From NCBI GenBank assembly GCA_964653025.1, contig CAZZBZ010000033.1, forward strand, positions 1 through 37,168: 37,168 bases of DNA. Direction: 5' to 3'. The DNA comes from JABWAM01 sp964653025. GTDB lineage: Bacteria > Verrucomicrobiota > Verrucomicrobiia > JABWAM01. The notes under the pieces are model-generated. The model was not told where the DNA came from, searched no databases, and saw only the letters and a program-made list of their open reading frames with translations. Shown piece by piece: positions 1 through 7,826 of this stretch (positions are counted from its first letter, which is position 1; every line of letters begins with the position of its first letter). Made by a program: the position numbers and the translations under genes.

Positions 1-165
1 AACATAAGAAGGTCTCCTGGATATGTAGTTGATGGATGTGCAATGTCGAAGCACTCTACTGTTACATATTTGCGAGCGAACCTTGATGCAAGCCAAAGAA
101 TGCCGTTTTTCCGATGCTTCGGCGCGGAGACGAGGGCGGAGGTCTGAACGAGGCGGCAAGGCGTC

Positions 166-183
166 AGTCCACGTTTTGCGCTC
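166..183 (+). repeat. 18-bp dispersed repeat, copy 1
   Basis: AGTCCACGTTTTGCGCTC at this position recurs with one mismatch (C for the seventh T-run base) at 3082-3099 in the same orientation. The two copies flank the histidine kinase gene at a distance of about 2.9 kb. The motif resembles sequence I associate with the borders of REP-associated transposase loci, but no transposase is present in the window, so that link is inference. Confidence 0.6.
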
Positions 184-293
184 GCCTATGGCAAGCGGCG
201 CGAGAAGCCATGATCACCGGTCGGGTCTGACTGCGGGATGGCGGCCCGATCGCTCGGTTCCTTTCCGCCCCTCCTCCTGAACCTCCCGTCCAC

Positions 294-327
294 TATATCG
301 CCATGCGCTATAGCGCATGGCGATATA
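294..327. repeat. Perfect 34-bp palindrome
   Basis: The left arm TATATCGCCATGCGCTA (294-310) is followed directly by its exact reverse complement (311-327), with no spacer and no mismatch. The symmetry stops sharply at both ends (C293 and C328 do not pair). It could be a large operator dimer site, a cruciform or hairpin, or a target or resolution site of a mobile element. Nothing nearby decides between these. It lies 235 bp upstream of the kinase start. Confidence 0.9.
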
Positions 328-562
328 CCGTCCGGTTATCTGGCGACCAGAGGGCAATCCTGTTCTTCCGACATGGCCGCAGGGCCGCGGCTGCGGAATC
401 CCTGACGGGCCCCCCTCAGGATGGCGGACCCCGTGCGGCGGAGGGCTTTGGCGGAGCCGGGGTCCGACTTTGGAGGTTCTTCCACGCTTCAGGGCGTCGC
501 GTGCCCGGTCCCTGATCATCCCGCCCCGCGACTTTGACGGAACTTGACCTGAGGAAGTCGGT

Positions 563-3012
563 TTGGGACGGTGGCGGCGTTCAGTGCGTTTTGACAAGGA
601 ACTTTTTCGTAATCTGGCAAGGCATCTCGTGAAGAAACGGTCGACCAAACCTCTTCCTCGGGTGGAGAAGCCCTCGCCCCGTCAGCGGCAGACGGGTGGG
701 GAGGGCGGGGAAATTCTTCGCCTCGTTTCCCACGTGGAGGAGGAACTTCGCGAGAGCGAGGCCCGTTTCCTGAGCGCCTTCGATTACGCTGCGATCGGGA
801 TGGCCCTGGTCGGGGCCGATGGACGCTGGTTGAAGGTCAACCATGCCGTTTGCGAGCTCACCGGCTACCCGGAGCACGAACTGCTTTCGATGACCTTTCA
901 GGATATCACCCATCCCGACGACCTGGAGAAGGACCTCGACTACGTGCGACAGATGCTGGCGGGTACGATGCGCACCTACCAGATGGAGAAGCGTTACCTC
1001 CACAAGCGTGGCACCTCATCTGGGTGCTGTTGAGTGTCTCCCTCGTTCGCGACACCGGTGGGCATCCCGCCTACTTCATTTCCCAGATCCAGAACATCAC
1101 CGAGCGCAAACAGGCGGAGGAGGCCTTGCGGGGGAGCGAGGAGCGCTATCGGGCGCTGGTGGAGTCTTCGCCAGACGCGATCTCGGTCCAGAAGGAAGGC
1201 CGCTTCCTTTATGCCAACGCGGCGGCGTTACGGCTCTACGGGGTGGCCAGCTTCGAGCAGTTGGCGACGATCGATGCCCTGAACTTCAGCCCGACAGAAG
1301 ATCGGGAGGCGACCCGCGCCCGGTGGAAGCAGGCCCTGGAGGGGAGGCCCCTTCCATTTCGCGAGACGCGGATCCTTCGGTTGGACGGGGTGGAGGTTTC
1401 CGTCGAGGTCAATGCCAGGCTGGTGGAGTTCCACGGAGAGCGTGCCGTGCAGGCGATCGTGCGCGACATCAGCGAGCGCAAGCAAACCGAAAGGGCGCTC
1501 GATGCGGAGCGCGAGCGGCTTAGGGTGACCCTTCGCAGCATCGGCGACGCCGTGATCACCACCGACCGGGAAGGACGGGTCGTTTTCATGAACCGGATCG
1601 CGGAGGCCCTGACGGGGTGGGAGCAGGCCCGTGCTGTCGGTCGTCCCCTGGGCGAGGTGTTCCACATCATCAACGAGAAGACCGGCGAGCGGTGCGAGGA
1701 CCCGGTCACCAAGGTTCTCGCCACCGGGGGCATCATCGGCCTGGCCAATCACACCGCCCTCATCGCCCGCGACGGGACGCAGCGGGTCATCGAAGACAGC
1801 GGCGCCCCCATCCGCGACCGCGAAAGACGGATCATCGGGGTGGTCCTGGTCTTCCGCGACGTGACCGAAAAACATCGCATGCGGGAGGAGATGCTCAGGG
1901 CCAATCGCCTCGATTCCCTCGGTATCCTGGCCGGCGGGATCGCCCACGACTTCAACAACATCCTGACCATCATCATGGGGAACACCTCCCTCGCCATGAT
2001 GACCGCGCCCCCCGCCGATCGCCTCCAGAAGCAACTCCTCGAGACGGAAAAGGCCTGCCTGCGTGCCAAGGACCTCACCGAGCAACTGCTCACCTTCTCC
2101 AAGGGAGGCGCCCCCGTGAGGAAAACGGCCTCTCTCCCCGATCTCGTCCGCGAGTCGGTGGACTTCGCCCTGCGGGGGTCGGCAGTCAAGTGTCACTACG
2201 AGTTTGCACCCGATCTTCGAGCGGTCGAGGTGGACTCCGCGCAGGTGAGCCGTGTCTTCAGCAACCTCGCGCTCAACGGCGCCCAAGCCATGCCCTCCGG
2301 CGGCAACTTCGTGGTGAGCGCCTGTAATCTCGAACTCGGGGACGGCACGATCCTGCCGCTGGTGCCGGGGCGCTACGTCGAGGTCTCGTTCCGTGACCAT
2401 GGGATCGGGATCCTGCCGGAGCACTTGCCCCGCGTGTTCGACCCGTTCTTCACCACCAAGCAGCAGGGGAGCGGTCTGGGGCTTTCCATTTGCTACTCCG
2501 TGGTCTCCCGCCATGGTGGGCACATTTTCGTGGAATCCGAGATGGGGAAAGGGAGTGTTTTCCATGTCCTCCTTCCCACCACGGGGCAAACCCCCCCCGA
2601 GGAGAAGCGTGCCCCGCCGGTGCCCGTGGCTTTCCGGGGCCGCCTTCTCGTGATGGACGACGAGGACGCGGTTCGTGAGGTTGCCACGGAGATGCTGGGT
2701 GCCCTGGGCTGCGAGGTGGAATGCGCGGCGAACGGCGCCCGCGCGGTGGAACTGTATCGACGGGCCCGTGAGGGAGGTCGCCCGTTCGATGCAGTGCTCA
2801 TGGATCTCACTGTGCCCGGGGGAATGGGCGGCAGGGAGGCTGCCCGCGAACTGCTCGCGCTGGATCCCGAGGCGAAGATCGTCGCATCGAGCGGCTACTC
2901 CACCGATCCGGTAATGGCCGATCCTCTCCGCCACGGGTTCCGCACCACCATCGCCAAACCCTACACGGTGAAGGAACTCGCCCGCGTCCTCACGTCCGTG
3001 CTGGAAACCTGA
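563..3012 (+). pseudogene. Hybrid sensor histidine kinase, three PAS domains plus receiver, frameshifted
   Basis: This is a membrane-free two-component sensor kinase that would autophosphorylate on His and pass phosphate to its own receiver. With the frame restored it is about 816 residues. PAS1 is ~64-185, PAS2 ~190-310, PAS3 ~320-440 (each ends in a PAC-like ITERKQ/ISERKQ/VTEKHR motif). The HisKA H-box is IAHDFNN with phospho-His codon 1945-1947 (~residue 462). The HATPase has DHGIGI and GSGLGL. The C-terminal receiver has DDED and phospho-acceptor Asp in MDL (codon 2803-2805, ~748). The reading frame breaks at ~1010-1012: PAS1 runs in one frame to RYLHKRG and continues as HLIWVLLSVSL in the -1 frame. 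One C inserted in GGCACC restores both sides. The start is TTG at 563 behind GAGGAAG (551-557). No separate response regulator lies nearby. The architecture resembles NtrB-like orphan hybrid kinases. The break may be an assembly error or a true lesion. Confidence 0.88.
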
Positions 3013-3342
3013 CCGCCGCCCGGTCGTCACCTCGGCATGGACTGGCAGGAGACCCTCGGAATAGGGGTCAATATAGGGGCAAGTCCACGTCTTGCGCTCA
3101 ACTTGTGGTGGAAGAAAAGAGGTTGTCGTGATGCCATCGAAGGGCGACTGACGGGGAACCCCTGACAGGCCGGCGCATCCGTGAGTTCATCCCTTCCTCT
3201 TGACTTCCTCTCCCTAAATCCGTTCTCCTTGCGCCGTGCGGCTATGAACTGCGCTCCTCCGCTGACGTAAGCTCGTTCCTACGGGAGTCCCGGATCAGTT
3301 CCGCTGCAACGTTCCTCTAACTCCTTTTTGACAGGACATCCC
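3013..3342. other. Spacer between kinase and PEP-CTERM gene
   Basis: About 330 bp without a gene. It contains a short direct repeat, ATAGGGG at about 3061 and again 14 bp further on, running straight into the second copy of the 18-bp repeat (3082-3099). An AGGA Shine-Dalgarno sequence at 3333-3336 serves the next gene. I could not place a convincing sigma-70 promoter. Confidence 0.5.
3082..3099 (+). repeat. 18-bp dispersed repeat, copy 2
   Basis: AGTCCACGTCTTGCGCTC matches 17 of 18 positions of the copy at 166-183, in the same orientation. It is preceded by the ATAGGGG direct repeat. It lies 70 bp after the kinase stop codon. Confidence 0.6.
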
Positions 3343-4860
3343 ATGAAAACCCATCACGTCTCCAAAAAATTTCGCGTCGCACTGGGAAGTCTGCTGGTCG
3401 TGTTCTCCCTTCCTGTCGCCACCTTTTCCCAGGCTTTGCCGGGACTAAGCCTCCAGTTCGTCAATAATTCCGGTTACGCCGACTCGAACGTCTGGATCAA
3501 CTGGCAGAATGGGGGAGGGGCCAACCCGTTCCTGATCAGCTATGGCACCAACCAACTGGTCGCTCCGGTCGCCATGGGCGCCTCCGTGAACCTGATGGAT
3601 ATCAATGCCGCCGGTGGATTCAGCGTCTCCAACCTGGTCAGCGGCGGCGTCTATGTTTCCTACGGGGCTCCCATCCCCGTTGGGGCGGCTCCGAATCCCC
3701 AGGGGAGCGGCGATCCCTCCTACAACATTCGCTACCAGAATTTTGAGGTCACCCGCACGGGCAGCCCCGGTGACCAGGGGGATTTGACGGCGATCAACTT
3801 CTTTACGTCCACCATGTCCGCCAAGACCTACAATGGAGGGACCAACGGCACGTTGCTGCAATCCTACGGTTATCATCTCACGCCGGCCACTATTGCCAAC
3901 CAGCTTTCCGCACTCGTTGCCAACAGTCCCGCTGCCGTGGTCTACGATTCGAACAGCAACTTCGTGCGTGTTATCGCCCCCACTTCCTTTGGGAACAATA
4001 ATTATGGCCCCTACGAGAGCTTCACGAACTATCTCCAGAGCGTGTCCCAATCCGGCCAGATGACCACCGTCAGCAACTTCAATGCCTTTAACACCGGGAA
4101 CGTTGTGGCCGGCAATACCAACTATAACTTTGTCCTGAATTTTCAGGCTGCGGTTCAATCGGACAACACGATCGTCATGCAGGGCGAGATCAATACGATC
4201 GTCACCCCGTTTGGACAGAGTTCCTACAACGGGGCATCGTTCTCAAACACGGTTACCACCATCCCCGGAGCCGATGGGCATGCCATCAGCTATTCCATCT
4301 ACGGGAGCGTGGCTTCCTCCAATACGACCTTCACCGGGGGGTGGTCGGATTTCTCGGCCTTCTGCCTGGCCAACAATATTGAGACGAACCAGTTGGGGCA
4401 GTTCACGGATGCCATCGGCACCACGATGCGGCTTGCCATCGGGGAAATCACGACGGGGTTCCTGGCGGGATTTATCAACAGCACCAACTTTCTGCCTGGC
4501 ACCACGAGCATGCTCAAAGACGTGCCGAGCAGGTTGTGGTGGGACATGACCAACATCGTTGCCTTCTCGGATGTTCAAACTAATGCAGATTTCTTCAATC
4601 AGTATGCGAATGTTATCTACACCTCCTCTTCCAACGGCGTCTACGGGATGCCCTACAGCGATCGCTTCGTCAATGCGCCCCTCTTCAACACCGTGCAATA
4701 TAATTCCCAGAACGTGGACACCCTGCTCATCACCCTCGACTATCTGGATTTTGGGGCCATCCCCGAAATGAAGGCGAACGTTTTCATGATCCTCGGCATG
4801 GTCTGCCTGTGTTTCGTCGTTTCGCGCCGCAGGATCCGGGCAAAGTCCGAACAGTCCTGA
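3343..4860 (+). CDS. Secreted GH64-like (beta-1,3-glucanase/thaumatin fold) protein with PEP-CTERM-like tail
   Basis: A predicted exported protein of 505 residues. The start is ATG 3343 with AGGA six bases upstream. An in-frame TTG at 3328 would only lengthen the signal. The N-terminus is a Sec signal peptide (KK, then hydrophobic LGSLLVVFSLPVA, cleavage near FSQA). The mature start (LSLQFVNNSGY, then VWINW, later GGVYVSYG and DPSYNIRYQNFEVT) resembles the opening of GH64 / thaumatin-like glucanases. I cannot confirm the catalytic acids. The body is rich in Asn, Thr and Ser, as in surface proteins. The C-terminus has I-P-E-M, a hydrophobic helix (ANVFMILGMVCLCFVV) and an Arg cluster (SRRRIR), the three-part layout of PEP-CTERM sorting signals, although the second Pro is Met. 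Such proteins are processed by an exosortase; none is in this window. It stands alone as a transcription unit. Confidence 0.7.
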   Translation: MKTHHVSKKFRVALGSLLVVFSLPVATFSQALPGLSLQFVNNSGYADSNVWINWQNGGGANPFLISYGTNQLVAPVAMGASVNLMDINAAGGFSVSNLVSGGVYVSYGAPIPVGAAPNPQGSGDPSYNIRYQNFEVTRTGSPGDQGDLTAINFFTSTMSAKTYNGGTNGTLLQSYGYHLTPATIANQLSALVANSPAAVVYDSNSNFVRVIAPTSFGNNNYGPYESFTNYLQSVSQSGQMTTVSNFNAFNTGNVVAGNTNYNFVLNFQAAVQSDNTIVMQGEINTIVTPFGQSSYNGASFSNTVTTIPGADGHAISYSIYGSVASSNTTFTGGWSDFSAFCLANNIETNQLGQFTDAIGTTMRLAIGEITTGFLAGFINSTNFLPGTTSMLKDVPSRLWWDMTNIVAFSDVQTNADFFNQYANVIYTSSSNGVYGMPYSDRFVNAPLFNTVQYNSQNVDTLLITLDYLDFGAIPEMKANVFMILGMVCLCFVVSRRRIRAKSEQS

Positions 4861-4904
4861 CCTAGCGCAAAAGGTGCCTATCTTGACAGGATGAGCCAGG
4901 CTTG

Positions 4905-4922
4905 CGGGACGGGGGCGTCCCG
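4905..4922. repeat. CGGGACG/CGTCCCG hairpin
   Basis: A 7-bp perfect stem (4905-4911 with 4916-4922) with a GGGG loop, 45 bp after the PEP-CTERM stop codon. The same stem with another 4-nt loop occurs at 18512-18529, and related inverted sequence lies inside the element at 35584-35611. There is no T-tract, so a classical intrinsic terminator is unlikely, but the position after a stop codon would allow a 3'-end role. Confidence 0.45.
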
Positions 4923-5024
4923 TCTCCAAGAACGGGCTTTCGATTCCGAACCCTGTGCGAAACGCCGCGCGCATGATCTTGACTTCAGCGGGCGCGACGG
5001 GTCCGCTGGGTTTGGAATCCTCCG

Positions 5025-5594
5025 ATGAGCCAAGAACAAGAGAAGAGCGGATCGAGCGTCCGAGAGGTCATTGCCCGTCGGGTAAGCTGCCGCGCGTACA
5101 AGACAAATCCCGTGTCGGAGGCGCAGGTGAGGGAGATCCTCGAGGCCGCACGGCTCGCCCCCTCAGCGTGCAACCAGCAGCCGTGGCGCTTCGGGGTGGT
5201 TCGTGACGCCGCGGCACGGAAGAGGATCGTTGAGGAAGGGTTTCTTCCCGGCTTCGGGATGTCGTGGGCGCTTGACGCCCCCGTTCACGTGGTTCTCGGG
5301 ATGGAACTTTCGTTTTTCGCCCATCGCGTGGGGGCCTCGGTCTCGGGGGTGGATTACCCGTGGGTGGATCTCGGGATCGCGGGCGAGCACCTCGTCCTTG
5401 CGGCGACGGAACTCGGCCTCGGTACCTGTTGGATCGGCTGGATCAAGCCGAAGGTTCTTGCCGAGATCGTGGGCTGGGGAAAGTCCGTTCAGGTCGTCGC
5501 GGTGATCACCCTCGGATGGCCGGTGGTGGAGGAGCTTGGTCGCCCTCCTGCGGCGCGCCGCAAGCCGCTGGAAGAACTTACCCGCTGGCTCTGA
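5025..5594 (+). CDS. Nitroreductase family protein
   Basis: A flavin (FMN)-dependent NAD(P)H oxidoreductase of the nitroreductase superfamily, 189 residues and cytoplasmic. The family signature is clear: an N-terminal ARRVSCRAYK (Arg/Ser phosphate contacts to FMN), AARLAPSACNQQPWRF (the conserved S..N.QPW flavin-binding segment, ~residues 42-57), a central DLGIAGEHLVLAATELGLGTCWIGW, and a C-terminal VITLGWP. The ATG start at 5025 puts the Arg motif in its normal place; the ribosome site is weak. The substrate cannot be read from sequence, since members range from nitroaromatic reductases to flavin-fragmenting and dehalogenating enzymes. The downstream DUF2127 gene follows after 25 bp on the same strand and may be co-transcribed. 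Confidence 0.88.
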   Translation: MSQEQEKSGSSVREVIARRVSCRAYKTNPVSEAQVREILEAARLAPSACNQQPWRFGVVRDAAARKRIVEEGFLPGFGMSWALDAPVHVVLGMELSFFAHRVGASVSGVDYPWVDLGIAGEHLVLAATELGLGTCWIGWIKPKVLAEIVGWGKSVQVVAVITLGWPVVEELGRPPAARRKPLEELTRWL

Positions 5595-5619
5595 AGTGGG
5601 TGTGCAATCAAACGCAAAA

Positions 5620-6105
5620 ATGCACAAGGAACCCCTTTCCCAGGGCATTCGCGCCGTGGCCATCGTTGAGGCCACCAAGGCCGGGTTGGTCTATCTCGCA
5701 GGCTTCGGCCTGCTCGCCCTCATCCATCGCGACGTCCAGGTGATGGCCGAACGCTTCGTCACGCGCCTGCACCTGAATCCCGCCCGACGCTACCCGCACA
5801 TCTTCATCGACGTGGCCACCCGACTGGACGACGACCGTCGCCTTTGGATGCTGGCTTCCCTGGCGATGGCCTACGCGATCATGCGTTCCGTGGAGGCCTA
5901 TGGCCTCTGGCGGGAGCGTCGGTGGGCGGAGTGGTTCGCCCTCGTGACGGCCGCCATCTATTTGCCGCTCGAGGTTTACGAGATCCATGCCCGCGTCACC
6001 TGGGTCAGGATCACCGCGCTGGTCATCAACGCTGCCATCGTGATTGTCATGGCCGATGCCCTGCGCCGGTCCCGGCGTCCGGGTGGCGGGAAACCCGCAT
6101 GCTGA
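5620..6105 (+). CDS. DUF2127 family membrane protein
   Basis: A small integral membrane protein, 161 residues from ATG 5620. A GTG at 5596, nearer the previous stop, is an alternative start. Hydrophobic segments are AGLVYLAGFGLLALI (~16-32), LWMLASLAMAYAIM (~74-88), WFALVTAAIYLPLEVYEI (~105-122) and ITALVINAAIVIVMADAL (~131-148), giving about four helices. The segments LRAVAIVEATKAG near the start, SVEAYGLWRERRWAEW between helices 2 and 3, and LPLEVYE are characteristic of DUF2127. Function is unknown. It probably forms an operon with the nitroreductase just upstream; no functional link is evident. Confidence 0.75.
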   Translation: MHKEPLSQGIRAVAIVEATKAGLVYLAGFGLLALIHRDVQVMAERFVTRLHLNPARRYPHIFIDVATRLDDDRRLWMLASLAMAYAIMRSVEAYGLWRERRWAEWFALVTAAIYLPLEVYEIHARVTWVRITALVINAAIVIVMADALRRSRRPGGGKPAC

Positions 6106-6428
6106 AAAGCAAGATGCTCACGACAGGGTAAAGTCGGAGGAGGCATCGCGTTGGATGGCAACGCGAAGCGGACGACCTTGAATGGCGCTGGGGGTGTATG
6201 GCAATTTTGACGGGTTTTATGAATACGCAGCTTCGCACGGGCACGACGAAGCGTGCCCCTCCACACTTGAATCGCGATTGGAGGGACGGCGTGTCGCCGT
6301 CCGTCTTCCTTCTCCTCGGCCGCCGGTACGGCGGCCCTCCATTTGTGGCCACGCGCCACGCTGTGGCGAGCTAATGATGGGCGTTTCCCCGCTGTTCGCG
6401 GGGGGGCGTTTGGCGTAGAAGAAAGGGC
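6106..6428. other. Spacer rich in short hairpins
   Basis: About 320 bp with no gene. The right half is almost entirely inverted repeats: GGGCACG/CGTGCCC at 6239-6258 (6-nt loop), GGACGGCG/CGCCGTCC at 6284-6302 (3-nt loop), GGCCGCCG/CGGCGGCC at 6318-6336 (3-nt loop) and CCCCGC/GCGGGG at 6387-6403. The left half shows nothing I can name. Confidence 0.6.
6239..6336. repeat. Tandem hairpin array, locus 1
   Basis: Three successive perfect stem-loops: 6239-6258 (7-bp stem, loop ACGAAG), 6284-6302 (8-bp stem, loop TGT) and 6318-6336 (8-bp stem, loop GTA). The last two share the 8-10-bp-stem plus 3-nt-loop layout also found at 18771-18844 and 21378-21421, although stem sequences differ between copies. 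They look like REP-type palindromic elements. Confidence 0.7.
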
Positions 6429-7664
6429 TTGAAGGCTCCCGTCCCAGCACCCCCCGCGCGGTTGCGCCTCCGCATCACTTTGCGGGCGGAATCGATCCTC
6501 CGCTCGGGACATCCCTGGCTCTTCTCCGACAGCATTGTTGGGCAGAACCGCGAGGGACGGATGGGGGAGATCGCAATCGTCTACGACCGCAAGGACGAGT
6601 TCCTCGGATTCGGCCTCTACGACCCGCTCTCCCCGATCCGTCTCCGCGTCCTCCACGTCGGCAAACCGCAAACCATGGACGACGCCTGGTGGGACGCTCG
6701 TCTCCAGCGGGTCCTCGATCGACGGAAAGGGCTCTTCGGGCCCGAGACGACCGGGTACCGGGTCTGTCATGGAGAAAGTGACGGCTGGCCGGGGTTTATT
6801 CTCGACCGTTACGACACCACGCTTGTCCTCAAGCTCTATGCGGGGGCGTGGATGGTTCGCATCGAGGAGATTCTTGACCGGGTCGAGGCGCAGGTGCCCT
6901 GCGAGCGGATCGTCCTTCGACTCAGCCGGCTCATCCAGAAGGCGATCGCTGAAGGGGCGATCCCCGGGGCCGAGAGGTATCGGGAAGGAACGGTCGTCCG
7001 CGGGAAACCGCTCGATGGCCCGGCGGTGTTCCATGAATCGGGGCTGCGCTTTGAGGCGGACGTCCTCAAGGGACAGAAGACCGGATTTTTTCTCGATCAG
7101 CGCGAGAACCGTCGGAGGGTGGAGAAGCTTGCCTCGGGACGCCACGTCCTCAACGCCTTCAGTTTCTCCGGGGGTTTTTCGCTCTATGCGGCGCGGGGCG
7201 GGGCACTCTCGGTGACGGACCTGGACATCAGCCGTCATGCGCTCGACAGTGCGGCGCGAAACTTCGCGCTCAACGACGGGATTCCGTCCGTGAAGCGATG
7301 CCTGCGCGAGTCGGTGCAGGCGGATGCCTTCGAATGGCTGGGGCAGGGGAGGAGGTTTGACCTCGTGATCCTGGACCCCCCCTCGTTGGCGAGGAAGGAG
7401 GTCGAGCGGGAGGGGGCGATCCAGGCGTACGGGCGACTGGCGAGCCAGGGGATCGACTCCCTGCGACCGGGGGGGATCCTCGTGGCAGCCTCCTGTTCGG
7501 CGCACGTGAGTGCCGAGGAGTTTGTCGATGCCGTGCGCGCCTCCGCGCGCCAGGTTTCCCGGGGTTTCGAGGAGATCGAGATTACCGGCCATCCTTCCGA
7601 CCACCCCGCGACCTTCCCCGAAGCCGAGTATTTGAAGTGCGTCTTCCTTCGCTTCCCGCGCTAA
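6429..7664 (+). CDS. Class I SAM-dependent rRNA methyltransferase, RlmI-like (PUA + methyltransferase)
   Basis: Predicted 23S rRNA (cytosine-C5) methyltransferase of the RlmI/YccW family, COG1092, 411 residues, the usual family length. A PUA-type RNA-binding region covers ~15-90 (LRAESILRSGHPWLFSDSI). A central EEHUD-like region carries DGWPGFILDRY (~120). The Rossmann methyltransferase follows: GFFLDQRENRR (~218-228), motif I NAFSFSGGFSLYAARGG (~239-255), acidic DLDISRHALDSA (~258-269) and motif IV LDPPS (~315). The C-terminus has SCSAHVS with the candidate catalytic Cys. The start is TTG 6429, just after GAAAGG; no ATG occurs early enough to preserve the PUA domain. It is monocistronic, bounded by hairpin spacers. 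The exact target nucleotide is not proven by sequence, so I give no gene symbol. Confidence 0.85.
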   Translation: MKAPVPAPPARLRLRITLRAESILRSGHPWLFSDSIVGQNREGRMGEIAIVYDRKDEFLGFGLYDPLSPIRLRVLHVGKPQTMDDAWWDARLQRVLDRRKGLFGPETTGYRVCHGESDGWPGFILDRYDTTLVLKLYAGAWMVRIEEILDRVEAQVPCERIVLRLSRLIQKAIAEGAIPGAERYREGTVVRGKPLDGPAVFHESGLRFEADVLKGQKTGFFLDQRENRRRVEKLASGRHVLNAFSFSGGFSLYAARGGALSVTDLDISRHALDSAARNFALNDGIPSVKRCLRESVQADAFEWLGQGRRFDLVILDPPSLARKEVEREGAIQAYGRLASQGIDSLRPGGILVAASCSAHVSAEEFVDAVRASARQVSRGFEEIEITGHPSDHPATFPEAEYLKCVFLRFPR

Positions 7665-7690
7665 CTGGATCTCTCACACCACTCTGGAAA

Positions 7691-7760
7691 ATTGTAGGGC
7701 AGGCGCTCCTCGCCTGCCGTCTTCAGAAGGGATGGCAGGTGGTGCGCCCGCCCTACAATT
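7691..7760. repeat. 70-bp palindromic element with TGTAGGGC ends, copy 1
   Basis: The element starts ATTGTAGGGC and ends with its inverse GCCCTACAATT. Inside are an 8-bp stem GGCAGGCG/CGCCTGCC with a 5-nt loop and a second imperfect GC-rich hairpin. A sister copy lies at 10210-10277 with the same ends and the same two-hairpin plan. This copy sits between the convergent RlmI-like and URO-D-like genes, where it could act as a bidirectional terminator. Confidence 0.75.
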
Positions 7761-7826
7761 CAGAAAACACCCTGCCGCGCATTTTCCCTATTGGTGTGAA
7801 GTAAAAGGGCTAAGCACAATGCCGTT

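Larger units (their letters stand above)
1..562. other. Spacer without a supported gene
   Basis: I see no convincing coding region here. The short open frames have arginine/serine/glycine-rich compositions typical of random GC-rich DNA and none matches a family I recognise. The stretch holds one copy of an 18-bp repeat (166-183), a perfect 34-bp palindrome (294-327), and the Shine-Dalgarno-like GAGGAAG (551-557) that decides the start of the downstream kinase. The left edge is the window boundary, so the end of an upstream gene could lie just outside. Confidence 0.6.

Noticed and set aside
29..280. Open frame of 83 codons at the left edge
   Set aside because: Composition is random-like and no ribosome site or family resemblance supports it.
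1005..1020. Programmed ribosomal frameshift in the kinase gene
   Set aside because: No slippery heptamer or following structure is visible; a simple one-base deletion explains the frame change.
1228..3030. Long open frame on the minus strand opposite the kinase
   Set aside because: It is a GC-rich antisense shadow: composition is His/Gly/Arg-heavy and it matches no family, while the plus strand has clear PAS, HisKA, HATPase and receiver motifs.
5976..7604. 542-residue minus-strand open frame opposite the RlmI-like gene
   Set aside because: It crosses several plus-strand genes and a hairpin spacer and shows no family motifs.
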